Assembly: GCA_001949185.1 (NCBI GenBank)
Contig: BDGG01000015.1
Coordinates: 972,314 to 1,036,313 of the forward strand
Reading direction: 5' to 3'
DNA length: 64,000 bases
DNA from: Ramazzottius varieornatus
Lineage: Eukaryota > Tardigrada > Eutardigrada > Parachela > Ramazzottiidae
Below are positions 34,219 through 50,654 of the stretch, in pieces. Both the position numbers and the translations under genes were made by a program. Numbering within the stretch: the first letter of the stretch is position 1; every line of letters begins with the position of its first letter. Under the pieces are notes generated by a model. It searched no databases. It was not told the DNA's origin and worked only from the letters and a program-made list of their open reading frames with translations.

Positions 34219-37200
34219 ATGGATAACCTGGAGATGTGCCTGTTGCAGCAAGCTGTGGGCACCGTCCATATCTGCAGAGGAGAAGAGGAGAGCTACGAAT
34301 GGAAGGACATCACTCAAGATTTCCTCGAGTGGACATCGGAGATGCAGGAAGGCGAACTCCTCTCCATCCCCTCCTTCACCCTGTACGACGCCATGTCTGC
34401 CATAGAACTCATGGACCACAAAATGGACGTCGGATTGCTCCTCAAGCAGCGCAAAGTAATTCCCTTCGAACATGCATATGCGTCGTCATTAGATGTTATA
34501 TAAAGGTTTGTTGTTGCAGGTGACGTCTTTCCAGCACGGTGTGGACAGCAAATGGCTAAAGCTCAGCGGCTTCTCCGTGGAGGAATACCTGGCCGTGATA
34601 GACCGCAGTCTTTCCAATTTCGTCTTATGGATGCAAGGCCACTGCGTCGCTCAAACCGTCTTCACTTTTGTCTACCTTCACCGTCCCCAAGACATCCAAG
34701 ATGAACTGATGAAATCCTACTGTCAGACTCTTTTAGCTCTTACTGAAGCCGTCCGAACCATCATGGTCAACGGCTCCGTCTTTGAGGAAGAAGACTTCCA
34801 GGTATAAACATATTCACAACTTTATGTCAAATGTTGTCTGAATATATGTTTTTAGGTTTCTTCGCCGTTCATCCAGTCCACCGAAGAAATCTCCATCCCT
34901 AGTTTGGCCGTCCTGAGCAAGAACCTCAAAGTTTCGGAAGACGTGTGCAGCAAGAACTTTCGTCGATTAAAGTCGGAGGAAGGCCAAGAAGCGCAGTTGT
35001 GGAACGCCTTAGCTTTGCGCTTCAAGTTCTGCAAGACCCTCCTGCAGCTCCTGACCTTCTTCAATAGCCCGGGCAGTGAGAAGATGTTCACCGAGGTGTC
35101 GCAGTTAGCCGATGTTCTGCTTCTAACGACAGAAAAGATTGTCAACGCACCGGAGCTTTCCGAGGAGGTGCTGAAAGAGACGGCGGGATTCGAGCCGCTG
35201 ATCAACCTCCATCTACTTCCCCCCTCCTTCCCCCGCCATACGCCGCTGACACTGGAGGAGAAAACCTTTACCTTCTTCCACAGGTTGATTCAACAGGTTA
35301 AAGTGCTGGTGCTCTTACCGGAGAAAGCCAGGTCCATGGAGAGTCTCATGTTCTTCCTCAGCACCGAAGGCGCCGTCCTCGACACCACATTAACAAGGTA
35401 CAATGCTCACCTTCACATTGTCACAAATTCGTTTTTGATCTCCAGGCTTGACAGGTTCCATCGTCTTCTGCTTTTATCGGATAAGATCCTTCTGAAGAAG
35501 CATCTGGTTTTTTCTCTTATCTTGGTTTCATGTATGCAGGTCGCTGGCACAAATTGTTATAAGTTTGGCCGTCAACTGGCGCAAGGTCTCCGTGAACTTG
35601 CCTTCTAAAGTCTCATCTGCTCAGCCCGCGGCGGCGGACTTTGTCAGCTTCTCTATACGCGCCTTCTCCGGTGCGCCCGTTCTGCTGAACAATCTTCCGC
35701 AGCTAGACAACGTCCCGCATGCCAGAGACTATGCTCGAACGTTTGTCGACAGCTGCGTAACGCTGGCATCCAATGTTGTGAGGATCTACGGCATGAACAA
35801 AGCCAGAAGGAGAGACGCACTTGCCACTTCGCTGGCCGAATGGTTCTCTATACAGGACGACGCGGAAAAGCTCGATGAATACTTCAACCTTCAGCTAGCT
35901 GTAAGTCCAAGTTTTGTACAAATTCAGGAGGCTGGCAAATGGTCGTTTTCCCAAGTGACGCACGTCGCCAGCCAATAACACTGTAGACGTGCATCACTTG
36001 ACAGCTGGACAAGAGAGCTTTCCCAGTGGCGCATCCTACCAGCCAATGGCACTGGAAGGGTGCGCCACTTGACATGACAATCTGGCTGGATTCATTTGCC
36101 GACGCCCTATGTATTCCCCAGTTGGATAATCGATCTATGGAATGTTGTGCAGGCAGCAAAGTTAAACGGGCTGAACCACACCTTCTGCTTCGGTTCGTGG
36201 ACCCTTCACAATATGCTGAACATCATGGCCGACTACCTTTTCCTGGGGCTAGACTTGGAGCTGTATGCCGATAGCGAGCTGCACTTCATCTACTGGTACC
36301 TGTACGACGTCATACTGCACTGCCACGTCCAGGCCATCCTCCGAGCCGATGCCGTCCTTCATCATAACGAGGCGGCTTGCCAGCATCTACAAGACGTAAG
36401 TCAAGCTGACAGTTTCCCCATGTCTCTCTTGGATTCCACTATTGAGATTTTTTGGCTGTATTGGTAGGCAGCTGGTGACAGTAGGAAGAACGGCAAGAAG
36501 AAGGCGGGGAAAGCTCAAAGGAATGGAGTGGACCACGAAATAGCCACTTCGCCCTCACATACAACCACCCTGGCCAGACTACAAACTCTCCATCACCTTT
36601 GTGGAGCTTTCCATTTTGCCATTCTAGCGCTGAAGTGGCAAGGGAAACTGACGGGGCCGCAACAGTCTTTAGACTGCGAAGAACTCAGATACTATTACCG
36701 GTTAGTTAGACGGGCGTCGCTTGCTCATTTGAAATAGCTGTATCAGGAAGGATTGTGTCGATTAGGTTGATGGCTTTCATGGAGAGGAACGCCCCGGCTT
36801 TCGTCGACTACGGTCAGTATCAGCTGGTCAAGTCGGTCATGGCTCGCAACAAGCTCAACCCCATCAACACGCTTCCGTTGGAGTCGGAAGAGAATAGTTG
36901 GCCTACGATCAAGGATGCCCTGGACAGATCTTCCATTAATTTCCAGCAAGCTGAGAGGATGCTAGGAATATGGGCTAGCGAGAAAGAAGTACGAGTTTCA
37001 ATCTCGCAAGTCAGACTGTCTTTTCCGCCTATGACCATAAAGTGGTGTTTTCCGTTGCAGAAAGTGGCTTTGAGCGCGTTATGTAAACGAAACGATGTGA
37101 CGGTGCGCATACTGGCAACGAATAGCTCGAAGGTAAGTTACAAAGGCGCTAGCCATACGTTCATCATTTATTGATGGTGGTCAAGTGAGGAAAGATTGGT

Positions 37201-37285
37201 GCGTGATAATGTTGTTATTTCCATGTAGAAAGTGGAGTTCAAGTTTGACTTGCACCCGTGGTTTCCTAGTCTGAAGCTGTCGTGA
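34219..37285 (+). CDS. NAA35: NatC auxiliary subunit NAA35 (MAK10)
   Basis: NAA35 is the large scaffolding subunit of the NatC N-terminal acetyltransferase, which acetylates Met-Leu/Ile/Phe starts co-translationally. Exons: 34219–34455, 34520–34801, 34856–35397, 35540–35900, 36153–36395, 36468–36700, 36766–36988, 37061–37132 and 37229–37285, about 750 residues. Matches: WKDITQDFLEWTSEM, YDAMSAIELMDHKMDVG, WMQGHCVAQTVFTFVYLH, FEEEDFQ, AGFEPLINLHLLPPSFPR, ELHFIYWYLYDVILH, and the C-terminal FKFDLHPWFPSLKL. A Lys-rich linker (SRKNGKKKAGKAQ) corresponds to the Lys-rich loop of human NAA35. ATG 34219 is the first Met in frame but the N-terminus may extend upstream. The intron 35901–36152 has two hairpin repeats. 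Confidence 0.93.
35931..36104. repeat. Paired intronic hairpin element (NAA35)
   Basis: Hairpins at 35952–36000 and 36023–36072, both with CCAGCCAATA or CCAGCCAATGG spacers. Outer arms are GGCTGGCAAATGG on the left and GGATTCATTTGCCGACG on the right. Same architecture as the copies in TMBIM6 and CERK. Confidence 0.8.
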
Positions 37286-37930
37286 TAGCCTCCTTCCTCA
37301 CGGTCACAGCACGGTTTGTTTCTTCCAAATAGAGTGCTTCGCCCACGTTGCTCACCTGTCTCTTGTCTCTTCTCCTCTCAGGTGATGTTTTTTGTTTCAA
37401 TCAGAACGGTGCACTTTTGCTGCTTTCACCTTTGTGGTTGCGATACCGTTGTGTAATGCGGTGTGGAACCGTAGCGGTACCGGTGCAATGGATAGCAGTA
37501 TTGGATAGTGTTTGAGCTTCCTAATGCAGTATCCAACAACAGTTTGCCGCGGGGCAGAAATGATCAAAGGCTGGTTAGCAGACAGAACTTAGCGGTGCAA
37601 TAACTTGATTAGACAGCGGCAAAGTTAGGTAACAACTGGAAAGATCGACGAACCTGCCGCAAAGGCTGAACAACAAACCGAGACCAAGAAATATGAATGA
37701 CGACTTTTTTCTTATAGCCACGAGTTGCTCTTGGAACTATTTTCTAGCTGACAAAAATGCTGGGGAAATTTCACCGCTTAACGTGATCCACGAGAAACGG
37801 AAGTTCGGCCTTGCTGGGCTGCGCGCGTTAATCTGCTTTGCATTGGTTTTTTGCCCAGATAGATCCCAACTGGTTTTCTGAAGTGAATTCAAATAAGGAA
37901 AGTACGCTTCTTTGGTACGACAAACTGAAG
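37286..37930. other. Intergenic region NAA35 / secreted Q-rich gene
   Basis: Tandem plus-strand spacer with the NAA35 3' UTR and the promoter of the next gene. No exon or repeat recognised. Confidence 0.45.
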
Positions 37931-40900
37931 ATGGAAATGAGTGGAATATTATTGCTTGGTCTCATCGCCGTGGCTTCAGCAAGTAAGTTTTCCATTCCGT
38001 GTCCTTCGTTGTGCGTTGGAATAATCTGCCGAATAGGGAAGAATGAGAGAGTTTGGTTCGGCCTTGGTCCACCATTTGGCAGTTGTGTTGTACAACTTGT
38101 TGCAGATTTCGCGGAAATGGGGATGAGCATGGGAGGTGATAACAGCATGAACATGCAACAAAAGCAGCAGCAAGGAGGAGTTTTCCTTCAGCAATCGTCA
38201 CAGCTGTCGGGCGGAATGCCCATAGTGGCCCAATGTCTGGAGTGCGACGATAAAGACTCCTCTAACGTTGTGCGGGTGCTGGTCAACAAGAAGGCCAACG
38301 TCGACAGCGTGAGCAGTAATCAAGGAGTGGTCATCATGCCGGCTGCGGTCCAAGGCAGTGGCGCAGGCTTTGACATGCTGCTGGACAGCCGAATGCTCAA
38401 TGCTGTGCCACCTCCACAGAACCTCCTGACCACCACCATCTTCGAGACGTTCCTGACCAACTACCAGGGCATCCCTGTCACCGGCAAGCGAACCCGCATC
38501 AGCGTCTACTATGCCAACCAGGCAGTGACGGCGGCATTTGCCGCTGACGACAACCGAGCAACTCCCGTACGAAGACTTTTGCCCTCTTTTTCTTGTCAAT
38601 AGCTAATTGGTAATTGACGGCAAAAAAATAGTTTGGCAGTTCATAACATGGTGCGGTGACCAACTTTTGTCGTTACGACTTGACGTCCGTCCGCGATAAA
38701 CAGGCGTGGTTTCTGAATGCGGTATGGCCAACGAGGATGAATAACTTTGGGACGTTGTCTACGGTATGGGTATGCTGGTGGTACTTTTTATCTTGTTGAC
38801 AGATGTACCAAAGCAATCCGGGGCAGATGTTGGTCTACTACAGCAACAACGACCAGCAGGCCAGCTTCAATGGTGGCCAGCAAGGCGGCATGGCAGCCAC
38901 CTCCAACCCAGCGCAGCCTCAACCAGCGCTCTTTGTCCACAATCCTCAACCCCCTTCTTTCAGCACCAACCAGCAACCCTTTACAGCTGGCTCTTCTTTT
39001 GGCCAAGACACACGTTCGGAATTGCAGAGTGCCAATCAGTCACCCACTGGCTCTGGACTATTCGCTGTCAACGTCGTGGCAATGCCCAGTGGAAGTGCAA
39101 TCTCTTCCAACCAAGACGGCATCAACATTCAGTTTCCCAAGACAAACCAAGGCGCTTCCGCCATGGCTTGCGCTCCTTCCTCGTCAAATAGCGGACAGTT
39201 TGTCTCGTCGGCACAGAATGTGGCTCAGTTTGGTTCATCTGGACAAAATATGGGTCAGTCCAGCAGCGCTATGACGTCCAGCGGCAGCAACGTTGGACAG
39301 TTCGTCATCGGTTCGACGACAAGTCGGAGCAACTCGGGCATGACTTTATCGGCTGGATCAAACATTAATCAGCCCAGAGTAACTTCTGCTCAAGCTTCTT
39401 CCGGTCAGAGCTTCGGCCAAAGCAGCGGCGGAATGGTATCCAGTGGCTCCAACGTTGGGCAGTTTGGCCTTTTCGGTGGTCAAAGTAACTCTGGACAGCG
39501 TTTTGGCCAGAGCAACAGCGGCATGATGTTAGGTGGTAGCTCCAATGTCGGGCAGTTGGGAGTGTCCAACCAGCTGGCGGGGCAGGGTACCTCCAACATG
39601 TTCAGCGTGGAGTCTGTGCGAAGCAGTGGCTCCAATGTGGCTGTCACGTCGGCTTCCTCGTCACAAAGTGGTAGCCAGTTGGGCACTTCTGGCAGTATGC
39701 CATCCGGAGGCCGTAATCTGGATACGGCTTCTTCGCAGGGCAACCTGCTCATCACTTCGCCTCAAAACCAAAACGGCGCCAGTATGCAGAGTAGCGACAT
39801 GAGCGCCTTCCAAGGTCTGACACCTCAAGCAAGCAGGGACCGCAATACTTTCATCAGTCCTTCCAACGGCAACGTAATGACAAGTGGCGGAGGCTACCAG
39901 TCCATTTCTGCCTACAATATTCAAGGTCGGTACCGTCTTGTCGCGTTGAATAATCTTTTCATAAATCACTGCGCTGTACATCACTTGACAAATAAAAAGG
40001 CAGTTTTTCTTTTGATTGTCTGTGTTCAAGCTCGATTTGTAAGTCGTTGATTTTATGCAGGTACCGATGGCTTTGTGACGGTGGGCTCGGTGACGTTCGT
40101 GGCCGCCGCTGTTGGCTCGCCCTTCACTACTGTGACCGACATCCGCACCATCTCTCCAACCATTAACCAGCCTCCTGGCTCCTTCATGACTTCCTCCAGC
40201 CGTCTGGAAGCCTTCTTTGCCCCAGTCAGCAACACTCGTGTTCGTGGCGAACGTACCCGTTTCGCTTATTACTACGTTCTGGGAGACGCCAACACCGCCG
40301 GCCTTGATCAACGCAACGCTAGGATTTCTTCCGCTTCTACTTCATTCGCCGCCGTCAATGACGGCCCGACGCCTGTTCTGACCTCCGTTCCTCAGGTTGT
40401 CTATCAGGGAAGTGGTCGAAGTGGTGAAGGCTCAGACTTTAATCAAGCGCAACAGGTCAACCAAGTTAACCAACCAACCAATCAACAGCAAGGAAGTTCG
40501 CAGTCAACACAAAACAAGAACGTCCAACAGGTCAATCCTTTTGGTCAACCGCTTACCCAGCAGTTTGGCCAGCTGACTAGCCAACAAGGAAGCGTGCAAG
40601 GCACCAATCAACCAGTCAACCAAATCAGTCAGCCTAACAGCCAACAGTTCAGCCAAGGAAGTACGCAGCAGGTCAACCAAGGGGCCAACCAGGACCTCTT
40701 TGCAGGCACTTCCCAGCAGGTACCTCGAGTGGTGATAGTACCTGCCGCTGATACTTTCAGTCAGCAAGTTCAGTCGACAGCTCAACCCACTCAAATCAAC
40801 CTACAGAATATCCAAGGTCAATCTTTCACCAACCAACAAAGGCAGTTGGCAAGCCAGAACCAGCAAAGCCAGAGTAGCAGTCAGGCTCGGCAAGGACAAT

Positions 40901-41799
40901 CTTCGGTGGATCAGTTTGGTAGCCAGACCCAGAATACCTTTCAGCCAACAACAGCGCAGTCCTCCCCAAGCCAGCAAGAGCAGTTGGCTATCCAGAATCA
41001 ACAGGGCCAGATGACCGTCCAGAGCTCTCAGGGACCATCCGGCAATCAACAAGGTCAATCCGCCCTGCAGGCTTCCGCTTCGCAAGGACAGAGCGCTGTC
41101 CAAATGCAGCAAGGAAGCGGTGCTATGCAGAGCCAACAAGGCCAAGCTTCCTCCAGCCAGCAAAGTCAAGCTACGGGAAACAGCCAGTCTGGCCCAACCT
41201 TCTCCTTCGCTCCCTCACAACCAAGTACCGACGATCAAATGTACAACGCTGGTCTTATTGACATGTCTTCTGGGACGACATCGAAGAATACGCTGAACAT
41301 CGTTTCCCTCCCTGCCAACCAAGCCAGCGGTCGATCGTCAACGGATAACGTCAACGTCAACAGCAGCCCGCGAGTCACATCCATCCGGGTTGCTCCTTCA
41401 GCTTCGCTGTCCAATGCCAACAGTAATATTCAGTTGGCATCAGTGGGGACTGCCTTTAACATGTCGGACCAAAGTGCAGCGGTCAACAATGGAGCTAGTG
41501 CGCAGTCGGTGTCGGATGGAAGCGCTCAGAATCGGGCTATGCTGGTATTCAACCCTACCAACATGCCCATTCAGTTTGGCAACGGCTTGCCCATGACCAC
41601 ACAGTCTTTTGCCAACGGGACCAACGCCGTGGCACTCAGTTCGGCCAGCTCCTCCTCTTCCGCTCAAGGTGCCAACACAGCCTTTTTACAGTCTATCAGC
41701 TCCTCACAAGGCAATTTCGGGGCCAATTTCCGTCATTTACGTTCGCTAAAGAGCAGCTGTGATGGTAGTGGATTTTGTAGAATAACCGAAGAGCAATAG
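37931..41799 (+). CDS. Large secreted Gln/Ser/Asn-rich repetitive protein
   Basis: Four exons (37931–37982, 38106–38566, 38803–39925, 40061–41799) encode 1,124 residues. MEMSGILLLGLIAVASA is a signal peptide with the first intron right after it. Two related globular segments flank a long repeat. Domain A spans residues ~45–160 (VAQCLECDDKDSSNVVRVL … FETFLTNYQGIPVTGKRTR-ISVYYANQ) and domain B ~550–640 (DGFVTVGSVTFVAAAVGSP … LEAFFAPVSNTRVRGERTR-FAYYYV). Between them are Ser/Gly/Gln repeats (SGSNVGQF, SGQSFGQSSGG, NSGQRFGQSNSG). After domain B comes a long Gln/Asn/Ser tract (QVNQPTNQ, QQFGQL, NQQGQ). Cysteines are almost absent. It resembles silk-, adhesive- or cuticle-like structural proteins in composition, but no family is recognised and no function is assigned. 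Confidence 0.85.
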
Positions 41800-42425
41800 C
41801 TCTTGCACTTTCACTTCAATTTTTCTGTTCGACGGGAACCTGTACATCAGAAAATTTCCACATGGAAATCGAGAAATTAATGTCAAATGCAAAGATAAAA
41901 AGCAAAAGCTGAGCTGCTGTACAAAAGCTGCGCAGAAAATCTTTGGGAAAATTAGGCTTTGCAAACATGGCACAGGAAAAACACTGCAGTCATGGTACAC
42001 TGACAAGATAGATCATCAACGTTTGACATCATCGGCTAAAACTCAAACAAGACTGCCCTCAGGCAAAACAAGCAAGTACAATAAAAGCAGAACGTCACGG
42101 CCAGCGACTGATTCAGAAAACTGTTGAACGGTATAAACTAAGACCAACCGGGACATTCAGACAGTGTCGCAAACAAAAGAGCTTTCGTGGAAAACTGGAG
42201 TTGGGCGCGTCTTTGGTCCTGTCTTGCCACATCCGTGTAATGGCCTCGTTGGCCAAGGAAGAAGCTCGCTGGGAGCGACTGTCGTGCTCTTGTGAGAGAA
42301 GGACGACCCTTGCGGCTGGAGCAGATCACAGAGAAAGCGCGCGAGAGACAAAGGAGAAGAGGAAGTGTGCGGTGACCTTCTGGCTGGCTGGAAGGGGGCC
42401 TTCCAGCGAGTAGGAAAGACTATAG
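41800..42425. other. Convergent 3' region
   Basis: 3' UTRs of the Gln-rich gene (+) and liprin-alpha (−). No additional coding sequence is supported. Confidence 0.5.
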
Positions 42426-47023
<4,598 letters not shown>

Positions 47024-47955
47024 TTCCACACTGAAAGCATGCGGCCAAGGTTAGCTAGGCCAGTACTTTGAGGCACAGTCGCTGACTGTCTAAATACCTC
47101 GAGAACATGATGGCTGTGTCCTAATGGCCAGTCCTTTTGGCAATCGGCCCTCAATGGCCACAGTAACGATAATCGATATGAGAAAAAGACTTTTTGATAG
47201 ATCAATCAGAGCGACGGACACGATCTCATCTTAATTGTTCCCCGCATGCACCCATCTTGTGGAGAGAAAGACATGGCTGGATACAGTTGATGAAGGTAAT
47301 CAGCAAGACCTACAAGATGAAACCACAGGTGAGGAAAAGCACATGGCAAACATCTTTCATATCCAACAACAAACACAGCACGCATACTAAAGTCCTCCTG
47401 CTGAAATCTGAGCACAAGAGAGGTCCCGATATTGTTCACACAGTGTTATGGGGAAGGAAGGATGGTTGAATGATGAGTACATAGTGCAGGAAGAATAATT
47501 ACCGGAGTATATGGTGAAGAGTATGTCCTCCGATGGGTCGACTTTGGGGGCAGAAGTGCGAAGATGTCAGGCTGTGATGGAAAACGAGGAAATCTCAAGA
47601 GATCTTCAAGCCCTTTACGGCTATGTAATTAGCCTGGTTTCGAGTGTCCGAACATCTGAGGAGACATGCTCCAATCTTGGAGGAGCACAATGCATAATGC
47701 CTGACATCCGTGCAGTGTACACAATACAGATAAAGCCCATTCAACCTTTGCAAGTATGCGCTACACTCCGAAAAGTTGTTATTTATTCCCACTGACAGAG
47801 CAATGATCAAAGGCGTGCAGCCAGCACGTCTGCCTGCCACACACAACAATCATCAATCTTTCACATGAGTCACGAAACGGGAGGATTTTAAAATGAACAA
47901 GTTGACATCCCTTCCTCTTCAGCCTCTTTCACAGTCTTCACTTCCCTCATCATCC
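47024..47955. other. Upstream region of liprin-alpha
   Basis: Expected to contain liprin-alpha promoter and 5'-UTR exons. No coding exon or repeat recognised. Confidence 0.4.
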
Positions 47956-47987
47956 GCGCCGTGGGCGAGACTTCTCGCCCACGGCGC
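47956..47987. repeat. Perfect 15-bp-arm palindrome
   Basis: GCGCCGTGGGCGAGA, then CT, then its exact complement TCTCGCCCACGGCGC. GC-rich, isolated between genes; able to form a cruciform or an RNA hairpin. Confidence 0.8.
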
Positions 47988-48629
47988 AACAAGCAGTCAA
48001 CCACTTGTCTCTCGCCCAGGTAACCCACGCGCCGCACACCCAGGAGTGTGCACATTGAACCAGCTGGGCGCTAAGCAGACCGCATGGACAGCAAATCGAC
48101 GGCTCCGCCTGAGGAAGATCGACGAGTTATGCTGCGGACCCGAACAGCGGCCAGTACCATAACATCGCAATTTCGTAATTACCTCGTAGAAGACATTCCG
48201 GAAAACCACGTGTGGACCGGTGTGGTGATCTCATTCACAGAGAGCCGTGCAAGCCTGCAGCAGTAGCTGATACCCAAGGGAACTTCGAATCGCAAACTCA
48301 TTTGAGGAAGCTCGAGCTCCAGACAGCACGATCCTTTCCTCAGGATAATTCCCTGATTTTTTTTTCTGATTTTTCCAATTTTTTTAGTTTTTGCGGAGTC
48401 ATGGCTTTGTGTCTGATCAAGAAAATTCGTAGGAATCAACTCGCAAGAACAGCTAGTTGATTTACAAAGAATTGATTACTCAGGACCCTGCCGGTCGGAC
48501 AATGGTACGACCGACAGGATATGACGTAACTCGTGCTGCCTGCTGTACGATCGGCAGCCGCGCGGCTGGTTAACTAGTTAGGAAGGTAGATGATCGTACA
48601 ATAATACAATCGCCAGGGTGGGTGGGTAG

Positions 48630-48788
48630 GTTGGTTGATCAATAGTGGTTGGTTGACCATTGATCTTGGTAGATTGACCACTATTGGCTAACCGTTGGTC
48701 TTGCTGTCTTGACCACTGGTGGTTTACCATTGGTCTTTCTAGGTTGAGCACTAGCGGTCGGCCATTGGTTTTGCTATGTTTGACCACC
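48630..48788. repeat. Minisatellite with ~35-bp period
   Basis: TTGACCAC-type unit starts at 48674, 48709, 48744 and 48780, spaced 35, 35 and 36 bp, each followed by a CCATTGGTCTTG-like half. A partial, inverted-looking unit (GATCAATAGTGGTTGG) precedes them. Units are diverged by substitutions. Confidence 0.75.
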
Positions 48789-48790
48789 GA

Positions 48791-49061
48791 TACAGTCGTA
48801 CCTGTGAGATGTGACAATTGCTTCTTCTGCAACCGAATAGCGTTTCTGCACGGGACTGCTGGCCATGCACTGCGCAGTGCGATCAGCTGATCGACGTCCG
48901 GTTATGGCTCGACTTGATCAAGTAATCAAGCGCGTGTCTGATCAGTTGATCGGTGATTCGGTCTCATGCGGACAGCATAGCGAGCACCCCCGTATACATA
49001 TGTACCGTCCGGAACTGAGATCGGGCGTTTGAACTGTCACATCTCATAGGCAGGACTGTAT
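48791..49061. mobile_element. 271-bp TIR element, copy 1
   Basis: Bounded by TACAGTCGTACCTGTGAGAT… and its imperfect complement …ATCTCATAGGCAGGACTGTA, with TA at each edge. The interior is GC-balanced and lacks an open frame. The same element occurs in inverse orientation at 61474–61745, which proves it is a dispersed repeat. TA edges and CAGTC termini suggest a Tc1/mariner-type MITE. Confidence 0.8.
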
Positions 49062-49670
49062 TAGCCATTGGCATTGATATCTTGACTGCCCAATTGCAGC
49101 GGGTTTATTGACCCGTCCTTTCTGTCTATCGATCAGTGGGTGTGGTGACCGGTCTGCGCACAGTTTACTAGAGTTGATTATCTGACCGAAAGACGCCTTT
49201 TAATACGTCAGATGTGAAAGAACCTTGTTTCCCATCCTTTGATCTTTCCGCCATAGGCTCAGGCTTACCATAGTTTTCCTAATTTAAGGGCTTCAGAATG
49301 CGTGAACAGTTTTGTACGATGACTCAAGCGGTCTATGATTCATCCTAAAGCTCCGCCGGAAGGCCAGCCTTTTGAGCGGAGCTCTCGCAAAACCAGTGCT
49401 GCTTCTGCGGTGCATCCGGTTTCCAGAAACTGCAAGTACACCGCATATGCAATTCTGTGCTGTTTTCCAAACTGCAACTGCACTGCACTGCATTCAAAAA
49501 TCAAGAGTTTCTGCCCACCAACGGAAATGCATATCAAACGCAACGTAAACGTCGTTGTTTTTCAACCGAAAAACGGTAGAATCCGGCCAGAAAATGAAAA
49601 AAAGCCGATTTTACTACTGTTTTCCAGCCCACAACAGTATATTGCGAAGAACGGTGCTCACTTTTACGAT
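49062..49670. other. Intergenic stretch without recognised features
   Basis: Follows the TIR element. A plus-strand frame opens at about 49335 but runs into the AT-rich repeat and is not regarded as coding. Confidence 0.4.
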
Positions 49671-50262
49671 AAAATTCGATACGATATTTTTCGATACAAT
49701 ATCGGCGGATATTTTATCGCAGTCTTCGATATTCATTCGATATCAATATTTCGATACGATATTTTTCCGATACCGTATTTTCGATATATCGTATCATATC
49801 GCAGCGATATATAGATATTTTTGGAATTTGAGTTTTTTGGAATCCCACTGGTTCAAGGTCAAGAACTCAAGAAGCCGACTTCCGCATAAAGTATTAGTAA
49901 GATCGGAAGCGTCGGATGCAGCAAAGACATGACTATACCAAGACTTTAAACACATGGAAACCTGGACAGAATTAGTAAGAGAACCGAATGGGCGGAGTGT
50001 GCTGGGTACACCATGGCCAAAATCAAGTTCTAAAATCAACCATGGTCTCCCGTAAACGAGATATCACTGGCGAGTTTGCCATTCAGCAAAATACCGATAT
50101 ATCGAAAATATATCGATATGGCGCGATACGATATCGCCGAATATTTTATTGCAGTATTCGATACGAGTTTCATATCGATATTTTCGATACGATATCTGCC
50201 GCATATTTTACGCAAAGATTCGATATATTTCGATACGATATCGGTATACCGTATCGTTGCCA
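49671..50262. repeat. AT-rich GATACGATAT repeat block, two direct arms
   Basis: Arms at 49671–49815 and 50088–50262 are dense in ATCGATA, GATACGATAT and GATATTTT words and share the order CGATA(C/T)AATATCG-GCGGATATTTTAT-GCAGT. They are in the same orientation and diverged. The 270 bp between them is not repetitive. Confidence 0.7.
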
Positions 50263-50654
50263 GCACCATCATGACGTAACCATTCTGTGACGTACCAGAT
50301 TGTTAATCTGACCGAAAATTAAGATCATTCAATCAACCTCCACCGCAGCTTGGGTATGAAAAAGAAACAAAACCACACTTCGGTTGATTGACTGCACCTG
50401 TTAGCTCGATATCTGAAAAAGCACTTCCACCGGGATTCGATGCCAAGGTTTCCTATATACGAGACCTGGCTCCGGTAAATTTATGGCCTATCATTTTAAT
50501 TTTGCGCGTTTTAGCTTGCCATGCTCCGACAGACGCGCGCTTGAGCAGCACATCAGTGATCGTAGGCATTTTCTCTGTAGTCGGCTCCTGATCCTGATAT
50601 TCTGATCCCCAAAGGAAGGAGCACTACCTCTGTTAGTGCCTGGGACTGGGCAGA
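50263..50654. promoter_or_regulatory. Upstream region of CNPPD1
   Basis: No exon recognised; should contain the CNPPD1 promoter and 5' UTR. Confidence 0.4.

Noticed and set aside
40504-41169. Long minus-strand Leu-rich frames
   Set aside because: Antisense shadows of the Gln/Ser repeats: Gln and Ser codons read as Leu and Ala on the other strand.
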